Shown one piece after another: positions 34,772 through 42,652 of a stretch of 50,495 nucleotides of DNA (the stretch's first letter is position 1; every line of letters starts with the position of its first letter). The DNA is from Paenibacillus popilliae ATCC 14706 (GTDB lineage: Bacteria; Bacillota; Bacilli; Paenibacillales; Paenibacillaceae). Position numbers and translations under genes: made by a program. Where the stretch lies: contig NZ_BALG01000023.1 in assembly GCF_000315235.1 (NCBI RefSeq), positions 1 through 50,495 of the forward strand. Reading direction: 5' to 3'. The notes below the pieces were generated by a model that saw nothing but the letters and a program-made list of their open reading frames with translations, ran no database searches and had not been told where the DNA came from.

Positions 34772-36398
34772 CATTCGCCCCCGTCGCGGGAGGCGCTTGC
34801 TCGGTACCGGCCGTTGCTGTGCCGGTCGCTGAACCATCCGTACCGGCGGCAGGCTGCGACGGCAATTGGAGCTTGTCGACCGCCTTGTCGATCTTCCGCT
34901 CCATGCCCAGCACCCGCTCCAGCATGTCAATCTCCTGATAGATCTGCTGCGCTGCCGAATAAGCGTCAATCGCGCCGGCATAATCCTGGGCGGCAAACAG
35001 CTGATCGCCTTTCTTCTCGAACTTGTCGCCCTCGATCAGCCGCTTCTCTTTCTCCAGCCCGCTTACCTTCTCCTCCGCGTCCTCCTGCTTCTTGCGAATT
35101 TCCTTCTCGGCATCGGCGAAGCCTTCCTCGATGGCCGCCCGGCGCGCCTTCTGATACGAGCTGCGCGCGCCGATGAAGTCCTGCGCCTCGAACTTTATAT
35201 CCCCTTCCTGCACCCAGCCCATAATCTGTATATACTGGTTGGTGCTCTCGATTTTATCTTCGAGATCCTTATGATTGAACTCCTTGTACGGCTTCGCTTC
35301 CTCCTGCGCTTTTTCATATTTGTCCAGCGCCTTGGTAAAGTCGCGTTCCTTGAAAAAGCTGTCTCCGTCGACCATCAATTGCATCAGGCGCTGCTTTTGG
35401 TCGAACAGATCGCGGTGATAGCGGTCATTCAAGCGCTTGGCCATATTTCTCGCCTCGCTGTACTCTTTCACAGCCTTCGCATAATCGCCTTCCTTCATGT
35501 ACGTATCAGCGTTCTGCTGGAACTCGATCATATTCGCGAGATTCTCCGCCTTGACTGCCGCTTCCTTCGCATAAAGGTAAATCCCGCCGCCTCCCGCTAT
35601 GGCCAGCATAACCAGCGCGAGCAGCCATTTTTTCAATTGCTGCCACTTCCGCTTCGGTTCCTCCTTAAAGGCCTTGTTCACGTAGACGGCCACGGCGGTA
35701 TAATTATTCACCGTGCCGCACTGCTTGCTGAGCAGCACTTCCTCAAGCGTATCCGTGAAGTCCTCCGGCTCCTTCGCCTCCTCAAGCGCATCCAGCATCT
35801 CTAGACGGTGTACCTCTTCCCACAGGCCCGATGTGCACAGCAGCAGCACATCGCTGTCGGAGAGCGGCACTTTCTTCGAGACGAACGGCTCGAATCCGTC
35901 CGGACGGCCCATATAATGGAGCAGATTATGACGCTCCGCATAATGGTCGATCGCCGTGTCCGAGATCTCGCCGGCATTCGCCATCGTCTGGGCCAGACTC
36001 TGATCCTGACTGCGCCTGAACAGGCGACCGCCGCGGAAATGGTACAGACGAGCGTGGCCCGCTACTGCCCAGACCATCTTCGTATAGTCGGTGACGACCA
36101 GGATCAAGCTGGCCTTGAGCCGTACCCGGCGGCTCTCTTCCCGGAGCCATTCATGCGCTTCCTGCATATATCGCTTCAGCCGCAGTCGAGACATTGTCGG
36201 CTTCTCGGTGAACTGCCCCAGGATGCTCTTCACGACCATCTCGGCGCTATTCGCCTCCCGATCCGCATCCAGGCCGTCGGCGACGACCCAACAGGCCATA
36301 TCATCCAGCTCGACATAAGCGAAATAATCCTTGTTGTATAGAAAAGAACCGGCTTCCGACACGAAGCTGGTCTTGAAATTGCTGTTCTCCTTCCTCAT
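34752..36398 (-). CDS. PP2C-like protein with TM helix and TPR-like extracellular part
   Basis: A 548-residue protein. Residues 1-245 have the PP2C fold, but active-site acids are changed: VADGLD keeps the first Asp, GDSR has become GHAR (VAGHARLYHF), SDG has become TSG (LLLCTSGLWEEV), and DNxT has become NNYT. It is therefore probably not an active phosphatase. A basic stretch (KRKWQQLKKW) precedes one membrane helix (LLALVMLAIAGGGGIYLY, about 258-275), so the PP2C part is inside. The outside part has four TPR-like units (GDYAKAVKEYSEARNMAKRL and similar) and a low-complexity Ala/Thr/Gly end. Looks like a sensor or scaffold for the active phosphatase next door. ATG 36398 after GAGGGGG. Confidence 0.8.
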   Translation of the reverse strand: MRKENSNFKTSFVSEAGSFLYNKDYFAYVELDDMACWVVADGLDADREANSAEMVVKSILGQFTEKPTMSRLRLKRYMQEAHEWLREESRRVRLKASLILVVTDYTKMVWAVAGHARLYHFRGGRLFRRSQDQSLAQTMANAGEISDTAIDHYAERHNLLHYMGRPDGFEPFVSKKVPLSDSDVLLLCTSGLWEEVHRLEMLDALEEAKEPEDFTDTLEEVLLSKQCGTVNNYTAVAVYVNKAFKEEPKRKWQQLKKWLLALVMLAIAGGGGIYLYAKEAAVKAENLANMIEFQQNADTYMKEGDYAKAVKEYSEARNMAKRLNDRYHRDLFDQKQRLMQLMVDGDSFFKERDFTKALDKYEKAQEEAKPYKEFNHKDLEDKIESTNQYIQIMGWVQEGDIKFEAQDFIGARSSYQKARRAAIEEGFADAEKEIRKKQEDAEEKVSGLEKEKRLIEGDKFEKKGDQLFAAQDYAGAIDAYSAAQQIYQEIDMLERVLGMERKIDKAVDKLQLPSQPAAGTDGSATGTATAGTEQAPPATGANADEPTD

Positions 36399-36489
36399 CC
36401 TTACCCCCTCTTTTCCCCTATTCCGCACGCGGCTCTAAAGGCTCTCCTGCTCATGTGAGGGAATGATGCCCCCGCCGGTTCATTTTGTA

Positions 36490-37344
36490 TCAATCATGAT
36501 CAACGATGACGATCGTCGCGTTGTCCTGTTTCGCCAATCCCTTGGCTTCGATCGCCGCGATAATCTCCTCCGCGGCATCATTCGGCGCTATCGGCTGGGA
36601 CAGAATCGCCTCCAGCTCCACCTCGGTCATCGTGTTGTAGACACCGTCGCTGCACAGAATGATTCGGTCTCCGGGCCGAAGTGCGAACGGTTCGCTGCCC
36701 ACCTCCATCCGAGCGAAATGCTCGTAGCCCAAATAATTGATCAGCCGCTTCCGCCGCGGATAATCGATCACTTCCCCCCTCGTCAGCTCCCCCGCCAAGC
36801 GATGCTCCTTCAACACGGTCTCCAGCGCATGCTCCTCATTCATCCAGATGAACTCCCCGTCCCGGAACACCATAATGACACTGTCCCCGACGGCAGCCCA
36901 ATACAGCCGATCCCCGGCAATGACGCCGGCGACGAGGGTCGTTCCCCCGGGGGCGCCCCGCAGTTGCTGTAGAATCTCCGAATTGCTGATTTTCGCCGCC
37001 TTCGTGAAATAATCATGTATGTCCCGGATATTGGACAGCTTCAGAAATTCCCGGATGAACACGGTCACGGCAATGGTACTCGCCAGACGCCCATGGGCGA
37101 GACCGCTAATGCCGTCGGCCACCACGGCGGTGGTGCCGTACGGTGTCGTTGCGCTGGAGAAATAATCACCCTGCTCGTCTTGCGCGCCGATTGTCTGCCC
37201 GTTCCCGATCGGAACTCCCAGCTTGTCGGCAGGGGCGTACGCCAGTAAGTGACGCCGCGCACCGATCAGCAGCAGAATCGCCACCGCCGCGCCGAGCACA
37301 ATGATATACGGCATCCATTCTTGGAATTCAATCGGGATGCCCAT
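36490..37344 (-). CDS. PP2C-type Ser/Thr phosphatase, membrane-anchored
   Basis: A 284-residue protein with one N-terminal membrane helix (MPYIIVLGAAVAILLLIGA) and a cytoplasmic PP2C domain. The metal-binding and catalytic motifs are intact: VVADGISGLAHGRLAST, WAAVGDSVIMVFRDGEF, RIILCSDGVYNTM and KQDNATIVIVD. It should dephosphorylate Ser/Thr residues, probably of FHA-bound partners encoded beside it, as PppA does in threonine-phosphorylation control of type VI secretion. The start ATG 37344 lies one base past the FHA gene stop with GAAGG upstream. No Ser/Thr kinase is in the window. Confidence 0.88.
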   Translation of the reverse strand: MGIPIEFQEWMPYIIVLGAAVAILLLIGARRHLLAYAPADKLGVPIGNGQTIGAQDEQGDYFSSATTPYGTTAVVADGISGLAHGRLASTIAVTVFIREFLKLSNIRDIHDYFTKAAKISNSEILQQLRGAPGGTTLVAGVIAGDRLYWAAVGDSVIMVFRDGEFIWMNEEHALETVLKEHRLAGELTRGEVIDYPRRKRLINYLGYEHFARMEVGSEPFALRPGDRIILCSDGVYNTMTEVELEAILSQPIAPNDAAEEIIAAIEAKGLAKQDNATIVIVDHD

Positions 37345-37345
37345 A

Positions 37346-37873
37346 TTAACCTTCGTTGTGGTCCCACTCGAAATGGACCCCACATAGCGGAATAAAGATG
37401 AACTTGCTCCGGCCGAGCTGAAGGACGTCGTAAGCGGACAGCTCTACCGGCGTATATACCGCTTCGTTATTATGATAGGCCAGGCCGGAAGCGTCGCCCG
37501 GCAGGAGATAGAAGTTACGCTTTTTCGGGTCGTAGACGATGACGGCGTGATTCCGCCGCGAGATCGCATTGTCGCCCAGAATGCGGATATGCATGTCCTC
37601 GGAGCGGCCGATGAAGTTCTTCTCGGCGCGAATCCGGTAATCTTGGCCGAGCTGAGGCCCCTCGATGCAGACGATCCACCCCGTGACCGGGTCAATGATT
37701 GTCGTTTCGCCCAGATAAGGCATCGTCTTCTCGTCCTCTTCCGGCCGGACCGGCTTTTTCACCGCCGCGTCGCCGCTCGGCGCCGCCTCCACCGAAATAC
37801 TGCAATACGGGCAAATATTGCCGTGCTTGCGCGTGCTGAACATGTGCCCATTGGCGCATCTTGTCAGACTCAT
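37346..37873 (-). CDS. Zinc-ribbon plus FHA domain protein
   Basis: A 175-residue cytoplasmic protein. The N-terminus has a zinc-ribbon-like set (RCANGHMFSTRKHGNICPYC), then an acidic linker with a possible phospho-threonine site (EDEKTMPYLGETTII), then a C-terminal FHA domain: FIGRSEDMHIRI, NAISRRNHAVIVYD and LPGDASGL. FHA domains bind phosphothreonine peptides. This layout, zinc ribbon, TxxP-rich linker and FHA, resembles GarA-like or T6SS Fha-like switch proteins. The ATG 37873 fits GGAGGA at 10 bases; 37882 is too close. It lies between another FHA gene and the PP2C gene. Confidence 0.85.
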   Translation of the reverse strand: MSLTRCANGHMFSTRKHGNICPYCSISVEAAPSGDAAVKKPVRPEEDEKTMPYLGETTIIDPVTGWIVCIEGPQLGQDYRIRAEKNFIGRSEDMHIRILGDNAISRRNHAVIVYDPKKRNFYLLPGDASGLAYHNNEAVYTPVELSAYDVLQLGRSKFIFIPLCGVHFEWDHNEG

Positions 37874-37940
37874 CCTGTTCATTCCTCCGTTACTTGATTC
37901 TTAATAGAGGCCGTGATCTATCGACATCGCACTCATGGCA

Positions 37941-38558
37941 CTATTTCACCACGATCCGCGTATTGGCGATGCAAATCATATCGCCGGATTCGATCCGGCG
38001 CGGCCCGTCTTCCTCCAGCCGCTCCGCCGCGTTGCGACCGGCCGGCTGAATGCCGACACCGTTATGGGAATCAAGATCCTCCACGTACCAGCTTCCCGAA
38101 GCATAGTTCAGCACCGCGTGATGCTTGCTGATCAGCGACGCGTATTCCGAATCCGACAGATCTATGTCAACCTCGCTTTGTGCAGAGCTCCTGCCGATGA
38201 GCAAGGAAGTTTTCCCATGGATGTACCATTCCTTCACGCTCTCCCCCTCTTCGTCCAGGAGAACGAGCTTGGCAATGGCTGCGCCGTCCTGCCGGCGCTT
38301 CATACGGCTTCGAGCCCTCCACACGGCATAGACGGCCGCTCCTGCGACAAGCAGAACGCCGACTGCCACCTTCAAAATCAGATCCTCATTCCCTATGTAC
38401 ACGTAGAACAGCGCTGCCGCCGCAATGCAGGCAATCAGCACATCGATGACCACAATCCAGCCGGAACGGCGCTTCCGGTCGGGACGGGCTTTTTCATAAT
38501 TCGCTTTGTATCTCACATTCGATTCCAAATTCGATTCCTCCAACAGTATGTCCGTCAT
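37941..38558 (-). CDS. Membrane-anchored FHA domain protein
   Basis: A 205-residue protein with two adjacent membrane helices at about residues 21-65 (WIVVIDVLIACIAAAALFYV; ILKVAVGVLLVAGAAVYAVW) and a cytoplasmic C-terminal FHA domain: LLIGRSSAQSEVDIDL, SLISKHHAVLNY, WYVEDLDSHNGVGIQ. It could recruit phosphorylated partners to the membrane, like Fha/TagH proteins of T6SS. The start is uncertain: ATG 38558 has only a weak GGAAG upstream; a GTG at 38597 overlaps the J-domain stop and would add 13 residues. Confidence 0.82.
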   Translation of the reverse strand: MTDILLEESNLESNVRYKANYEKARPDRKRRSGWIVVIDVLIACIAAAALFYVYIGNEDLILKVAVGVLLVAGAAVYAVWRARSRMKRRQDGAAIAKLVLLDEEGESVKEWYIHGKTSLLIGRSSAQSEVDIDLSDSEYASLISKHHAVLNYASGSWYVEDLDSHNGVGIQPAGRNAAERLEEDGPRRIESGDMICIANTRIVVK

Positions 38559-38593
38559 GAGGTGAACCCGCTTCCACTCCGATCGCCGCCCTT

Positions 38594-39061
38594 TCACTTC
38601 TTCCGCATGCCGAAATACCGCTGGAACATCACCGCCGCGTCGATCGGCTGCGATGCTTCCTTGTCCGCGCCCTTCATACCGGTCGGCCGCTTCGTCTTCG
38701 GATCGAAGCCGAAGAACCGAGCGAAATCCGCCTCCACGTTCCGCGGATCGAATCGCTCCTTCGCGGACGTTCCCGCGGCCTCGCGCGTGTGCTCCGCCCC
38801 CGCTCCCCGCTTCCAGCCATGGTCAGAGGCCTTGCCAACCTTTCCTGACCCGTCCAGCTCATCATCATACGCGGAGCGCGACGCCTCATCCTGGAGCACC
38901 GTATACGCTTCATGAATCTGCTTGAATCGCTGCTCGGCTTCGGGGCTGCCGCCGTTCGCATCGGGATGATGCAGCTTGGCGAGCCGCCGGTATGCCTTCT
39001 TGATCTCGTCCGGCGCCGCATCGTGCCGCACGCCCAGCACATCATAGTAATTCGCAGCCAT
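38594..39061 (-). CDS. J-domain (DnaJ-like) protein of injection cluster
   Basis: A 155-residue protein. Residues 1-70 are a J domain ([33 protein letters not shown] with the HPD loop that stimulates Hsp70). The rest is a polar linker and a C-terminal segment with a repeated aromatic motif ([20 protein letters not shown]) that could bind a client. The ATG 39061 fits GGAGG at 6 bases. It lacks the Gly/Phe and zinc domains of general DnaJ, so it is a specialised co-chaperone, most likely for the Hsp70-like protein at 29808. Confidence 0.88.
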   Translation of the reverse strand: MAANYYDVLGVRHDAAPDEIKKAYRRLAKLHHPDANGGSPEAEQRFKQIHEAYTVLQDEASRSAYDDELDGSGKVGKASDHGWKRGAGAEHTREAAGTSAKERFDPRNVEADFARFFGFDPKTKRPTGMKGADKEASQPIDAAVMFQRYFGMRKK

Positions 39062-39082
39062 CCGCATCCTCCCTGCCACTCG

Positions 39083-39571
39083 CTAAGAAATAATATTTAA
39101 CCTCTTAAGTATGGATTCTATTATGTGCCAAAACGACGACTCTTGTGCGGGAAAACCACCATCGAACGTAGCGAGCTCGGTTTTGTCTTTCTTCTGCTTG
39201 ATGTAGAGGCTGAATGCTCCAACCCCTTCAATGTCGTCGTACGTCTCGGTGTAGTCGACGACGAACGCGTGAGGGAAACAAATACTGCGCACGATTTGTT
39301 GCGCAGAGATGACTTCCAGCGTCACTTTGCGGTAGCAGTCCGCCTTCTGGGCCGGAACACGCGACCACAGCGCCAGCTTCCTCGTGTCGTCGGCGTCTTC
39401 GCCATCGATCGCTGTGATGATTTTGCCGGAGATGTGCATGGTCGCGCCGACGTCGGTCGATTTTGCATCGGAGTCGTCCGGCGACGCGGTGTTATAGACG
39501 ACATGTTGAATGTTGTCTATGCCGAGCTCGATTGTTTCTGAACAACCTTCTACTCTGAGAAGGAACCCCAT
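39083..39571 (-). CDS. Tube-like protein 2 (inferred Hcp/tail-tube type)
   Basis: A 162-residue beta-rich protein, a close paralogue of the one at 39756. Shared core: NIQHVVYNTASPDDSDAKST, KIITAIDGEDADDTRKLALW and CYRKVTLEVISAQQIV, then GVGAFSLYIKQKKDKTE. The C-terminus differs: 25 extra residues (SSFWHIIESILKRLNIIS) form a helix that the first copy lacks. The ATG 39571 follows GGGGGGAG by 6 bases. I infer a tail-tube role from size, duplicated abundance-type gene, strand pattern and its place after the sheath candidate; sequence similarity to Hcp is not obvious. Similar Firmicute proteins carry unhelpful names. Confidence 0.6.
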   Translation of the reverse strand: MGFLLRVEGCSETIELGIDNIQHVVYNTASPDDSDAKSTDVGATMHISGKIITAIDGEDADDTRKLALWSRVPAQKADCYRKVTLEVISAQQIVRSICFPHAFVVDYTETYDDIEGVGAFSLYIKQKKDKTELATFDGGFPAQESSFWHIIESILKRLNIIS

Positions 39572-39598
39572 GAATACTCCCCCCCTTAATATGTGATG

Positions 39599-39621
39599 CC
39601 GGAGGCGATAAACGCCTCCGG
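39599..39621 (-). repeat. Leader hairpin upstream of tube-like gene 2
   Basis: Perfect 9-bp inverted repeat CCGGAGGCG/CGCCTCCGG with loop TTTAT, about 15 bases upstream of the GGGGGGAG site; no T run follows. It matches the hairpin before tube-like gene 1, so it is a duplicated leader element, perhaps an mRNA processing or stabilising structure. Confidence 0.7.
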
Positions 39622-39650
39622 GATTTACGTGAGGCAAGCTTGGTTAAACA

Positions 39651-39740
39651 CATCTCCAACATAACTTCAAGATTTTTCACATCGCCACTGAACACGAGGT
39701 TGATATGGCACAGATTGCTCTTGCTATCGATAACATAGTT
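39651..39740 (-). pseudogene. Fossil 3' end of sheath-candidate gene between the tube genes
   Basis: Immediately after the first tube-like stop, the minus strand reads YVIDSKSNLCHINLVFSGDV KNLEVM, almost identical to the last residues of the 740-residue protein at 40330. The copy has no start and runs into the next leader. It shows the second tube gene arose by a tandem duplication that carried along the end of the preceding gene. Confidence 0.9.
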
Positions 39741-39755
39741 ATGCTTACTTCGCTC

Positions 39756-40196
39756 CTACTTTTTACCGCCGTCGTACGCATAACCGCCTTCGAACGTAGC
39801 GTCCTCGGTTTTGTCTTTCTTCTGCTTGATGTAGAGACTGAATGTTCCAACCCCTTCCGTGTCGCCGTACGCCTCTTTGTAATCGACGACGAACGCGTTA
39901 GGGAAACAAATACTGCGCACGACTTGTTCCGCAGAGATGACATCCAGCGTCACTTTGCGGTAGCAGTCCGCCTTCTGGGCCGGAACACGCGACCACAGCC
40001 CCAGCTTCCTCGTATCATCGGCGTCTTCTCCGTTGATCGCTGTGATGATTTTGCCGGAGATGAGCATGGTCGCGCCGACGTCGGTCGATTTTGCGTTGGA
40101 GTCATCCGGCGACGCGGTATTATAGATGACATGTTGAATGTTGTCTTTGCCAAGCTCGATTGTTTCTGAACCTTCTACTTTGAGAACGAATCCCAT
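39756..40196 (-). CDS. Tube-like protein 1 (inferred Hcp/tail-tube type)
   Basis: A 146-residue beta-rich protein, the parental copy of the pair. It has NIQHVIYNTASPDDSNAKST, a KIITAINGEDADDTRKLGLW segment, CYRKVTLDVISAEQVVRSIC and ends GVGTFSLYIKQKKDK. Its ATG 40196 has a strong AAGGAGG 8 bases upstream, consistent with high expression. In contractile machines the tube gene follows the sheath gene, as here. Function is inferred; no homology evidence was computed. Confidence 0.65.
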   Translation of the reverse strand: MGFVLKVEGSETIELGKDNIQHVIYNTASPDDSNAKSTDVGATMLISGKIITAINGEDADDTRKLGLWSRVPAQKADCYRKVTLDVISAEQVVRSICFPNAFVVDYKEAYGDTEGVGTFSLYIKQKKDKTEDATFEGGYAYDGGKK

Positions 40197-40232
40197 GAAT
40201 ATTACCTCCTTAAGATGTGGATGAGATGGATG

Positions 40233-40254
40233 CCGGGGCGATAAACGCCTCGGG
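40233..40254 (-). repeat. Leader hairpin upstream of tube-like gene 1
   Basis: CCCGAGGCG, loop TTTAT, CGCCCCGG: near-perfect inverted repeat about 20 bases before the AAGGAGG site. Same structure as 39599-39621. Confidence 0.65.
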
Positions 40255-40329
40255 ATTTATGTGTAGAGGCAAGCTTGGTTAAGCATACCTCCAACATACG
40301 TTTTAAAAAGCAGGCCATGCGGATTACGC

Positions 40330-42552
40330 CTAGGCCGACGTTGTGCCTTTCGTGATCATAACTTCAAGATTTTTCACATTGCCATTGAACACGAGATTGA
40401 TATGGCACAGATTGCTCTTGTCATCGATAACATAGGACATGTCGTCGCCGTCTTGAACGATGGAGTTGACATACCCGGACGTACCGAGCCATTTGCTCTT
40501 TTGGCTGCTCGGGTTATTGCTGAAGAACTTGACGATATTCTCATGCTTGAAGTCGCCCGTCTGGAAGCGGAGAATGCGCTCGATGTACGTGCTGACCAGC
40601 GTCTTGTAGAGCGGATCGAAGCTGCCCTCCGTCATCGCCATGCTTCTCGCCTTGTACACCGTGATGCACTTGATATCCTTGTCCTGCAACTGTGCATTCT
40701 CGGAAGAAAAGACGAAGCCGAAATTTTTCCGGTTAATCGTATCCTTGATGTTGTTCGTGAAGCCAGTAATCTCCTTCGCCATCGTCGTAACAGCGCGCAG
40801 CGCATGGTCACTTGCTTCGATATCGAATCTAATACCCGGCAACTCCCGACTTACGTTTCTGAACGATTCACGCAAATATTCGGGACACTGGTACGCAGCC
40901 ACGATGCCGGCGGCAACGTATGCGGCTCCAATATAAACGCCCTCGATCCACAGCTTAAGAATATCCTCCTTCTCCTTGGACAGCTGAACGCCATGCTCCG
41001 TCTGCAGCATGCGGCTGTCGATGACGACGCCAGACTTGTCCTTCGGAATGACCGTGAAGTTCGGGACGCACGGGACGGCGAATTCGCTGTAATCCTTGCG
41101 CACCATGACGCTGCACTTGTCGATATATTTATCGACGCCGGAGGTCGCCATGCTGCTGAAGGTCGCCTCTTCGCCCGATTCGAAGCTGAAGAAGACCTGA
41201 ACCTTGTATTCCTTGACGACTTGAAGCAGCATCGTCAGCGACTCCATCGTATTCGCATCCTGCTTCGCGACCTTCCCGTTGCCCCGGAAGCGCTCGCGGG
41301 TCACCTTCACCTTGCCTGCCGATTCCAGTTCCACCGAAGGCACGATACCGAACCAGATCGTATTGGAAAATTCGTTTTTGGAGTTCACCGTGTTCAGATA
41401 CGTCTCCAGGCGTGGAATATTATTGCTCTTCACCGTCATATCCAGCGTGGCGTTCGTAATGAGCAGCGATGGCTGCATGCCTTTGTTCTTGGTTGCGTAC
41501 TGGTCGAAGAACACGCGCACGCCCAATATTTTCTCCATGAGCGGCTTCACCGTCTTCACGAAATCGTCCTTCGCGTTCTTATAGAATTCCAAATAGGTGT
41601 TGTAGTTCTGCACCTCCGTCTCGATATCGACCTCGGTCTGCACGACCGGCAGCGGACAGAACGTGCGGACGACCAGATCCTTCACATAGGCGGACGGGGT
41701 CTCGGAGACCGACTCATAATCCTCCTCGAATACAGTGGTCAGCCCGGTGCTGGTATTCTCCTCCATCAACATCAGATCGGTGCTCTCGCTCTTCGGCGCC
41801 TCGATAATTTTCAGCTCACCCGCGTCTCCGATCGTCAACATCCCGATCTGAACCGCTTCCGCCTGATTCTCCTCGTTCGAGCCGCCGAGCAGGAGGCGCG
41901 TCTTAATATCCTCGATCGCGAGCGGCAGCATCGCCATCACATTGTTGTAATTTTTGCTCGCATCCTCGAACATCGTGTTCAGCTTGTCGCCGAGATCAAG
42001 CTTCTTCGGATCGGCCTCGTCCAGCTTGTCATACTGGGTGTACAAGTAATGTATCTCCTTCCGCACCTGGCGGATGTCGTCCATCACCTTTTTCGGCGAG
42101 ATCATGTCCAGCAAATTCTCGAATTTGAAGTCGACATTGGTGATGCCCTGGCTGCGCTTCGTGTCAATCAGCGTGAACAGCATTTTCAGAAAATCGTTGC
42201 TCTGATCGATCTTGATCTCTGAAATGCAATCGTTCGCAATCCCCTCCGGCTTCTTGAGCGTGTACATTACTTTCTGATTCGCCGCATTGTAGAATGAGTA
42301 GACGGTTGGGGAGAACTTGTCCAGGAACTCGTCGAAGCTGCGGACAAGCAGATGTTCATTGATTTCCTTGATTTTTTCGTCGCTCAAACTGTCGATCCCT
42401 CTGACATCGCCTACGACGGTCAGAAGATCCAGCTCCTCCGGGTTGATCTCCTCGAATAGCATGGCACGGTTCGTTTGGTTAATGATGTCCATGATGTCCA
42501 GCAACATGATGCCAAGCGGTTGCGGCAGGGCCGCGGCCGGCTTGCCAATCAT
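40330..42552 (-). CDS. Large first-gene protein of injection cluster, candidate sheath
   Basis: A 740-residue cytoplasmic protein, no signal peptide. Residues 1-250 are mainly helical (IDSLSDEKIKEINEHLLVRS; KVMDDIRQVRKEIHYLYTQY); the middle and C-terminal parts mix strands and helices (ILGVRVFFDQYATKNKGMQP; VRKDYSEFAVPCVPNFTVIP; ELPGIRFDIEASDHALRAV) and it ends in a strand-rich tail, SNLCHINLVFNGNVKNLEVM, which could be an inter-subunit handshake strand as in sheath proteins. Order (first gene, directly before tube-like genes), size and lack of enzyme motifs suggest a contractile sheath, but I see no clear TssB/TssC or gp18 signature. The ATG 42552 follows AAAGGAGG. Confidence 0.6.
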   Translation of the reverse strand: MIGKPAAALPQPLGIMLLDIMDIINQTNRAMLFEEINPEELDLLTVVGDVRGIDSLSDEKIKEINEHLLVRSFDEFLDKFSPTVYSFYNAANQKVMYTLKKPEGIANDCISEIKIDQSNDFLKMLFTLIDTKRSQGITNVDFKFENLLDMISPKKVMDDIRQVRKEIHYLYTQYDKLDEADPKKLDLGDKLNTMFEDASKNYNNVMAMLPLAIEDIKTRLLLGGSNEENQAEAVQIGMLTIGDAGELKIIEAPKSESTDLMLMEENTSTGLTTVFEEDYESVSETPSAYVKDLVVRTFCPLPVVQTEVDIETEVQNYNTYLEFYKNAKDDFVKTVKPLMEKILGVRVFFDQYATKNKGMQPSLLITNATLDMTVKSNNIPRLETYLNTVNSKNEFSNTIWFGIVPSVELESAGKVKVTRERFRGNGKVAKQDANTMESLTMLLQVVKEYKVQVFFSFESGEEATFSSMATSGVDKYIDKCSVMVRKDYSEFAVPCVPNFTVIPKDKSGVVIDSRMLQTEHGVQLSKEKEDILKLWIEGVYIGAAYVAAGIVAAYQCPEYLRESFRNVSRELPGIRFDIEASDHALRAVTTMAKEITGFTNNIKDTINRKNFGFVFSSENAQLQDKDIKCITVYKARSMAMTEGSFDPLYKTLVSTYIERILRFQTGDFKHENIVKFFSNNPSSQKSKWLGTSGYVNSIVQDGDDMSYVIDDKSNLCHINLVFNGNVKNLEVMITKGTTSA

Positions 42553-42617
42553 ATGCTCCTCCTTTCTATCGCTTGATGCATGTATTGCCTCGGGTGAAGC
42601 AGACCATCCGCCCTGGC

Positions 42618-42652
42618 CGGGCGCACGCCCTCCCGTAAAGAGGGAGCGCCCG
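42618..42652 (-). repeat. Hairpin in leader of sheath-candidate gene
   Basis: GGCGCTCCCTC, short loop, GGGAGGGCGTGCGCC form a GC-rich stem in the 5' leader, without a T run. Together with the tube-gene hairpins it makes three GC-rich leader hairpins in the first part of the operon. Confidence 0.5.

Noticed and set aside
40402-42222. 606-codon plus-strand frame opposite the sheath candidate
   Set aside because: Antisense shadow without start signals; the minus strand fits operon order and ribosome binding sites.
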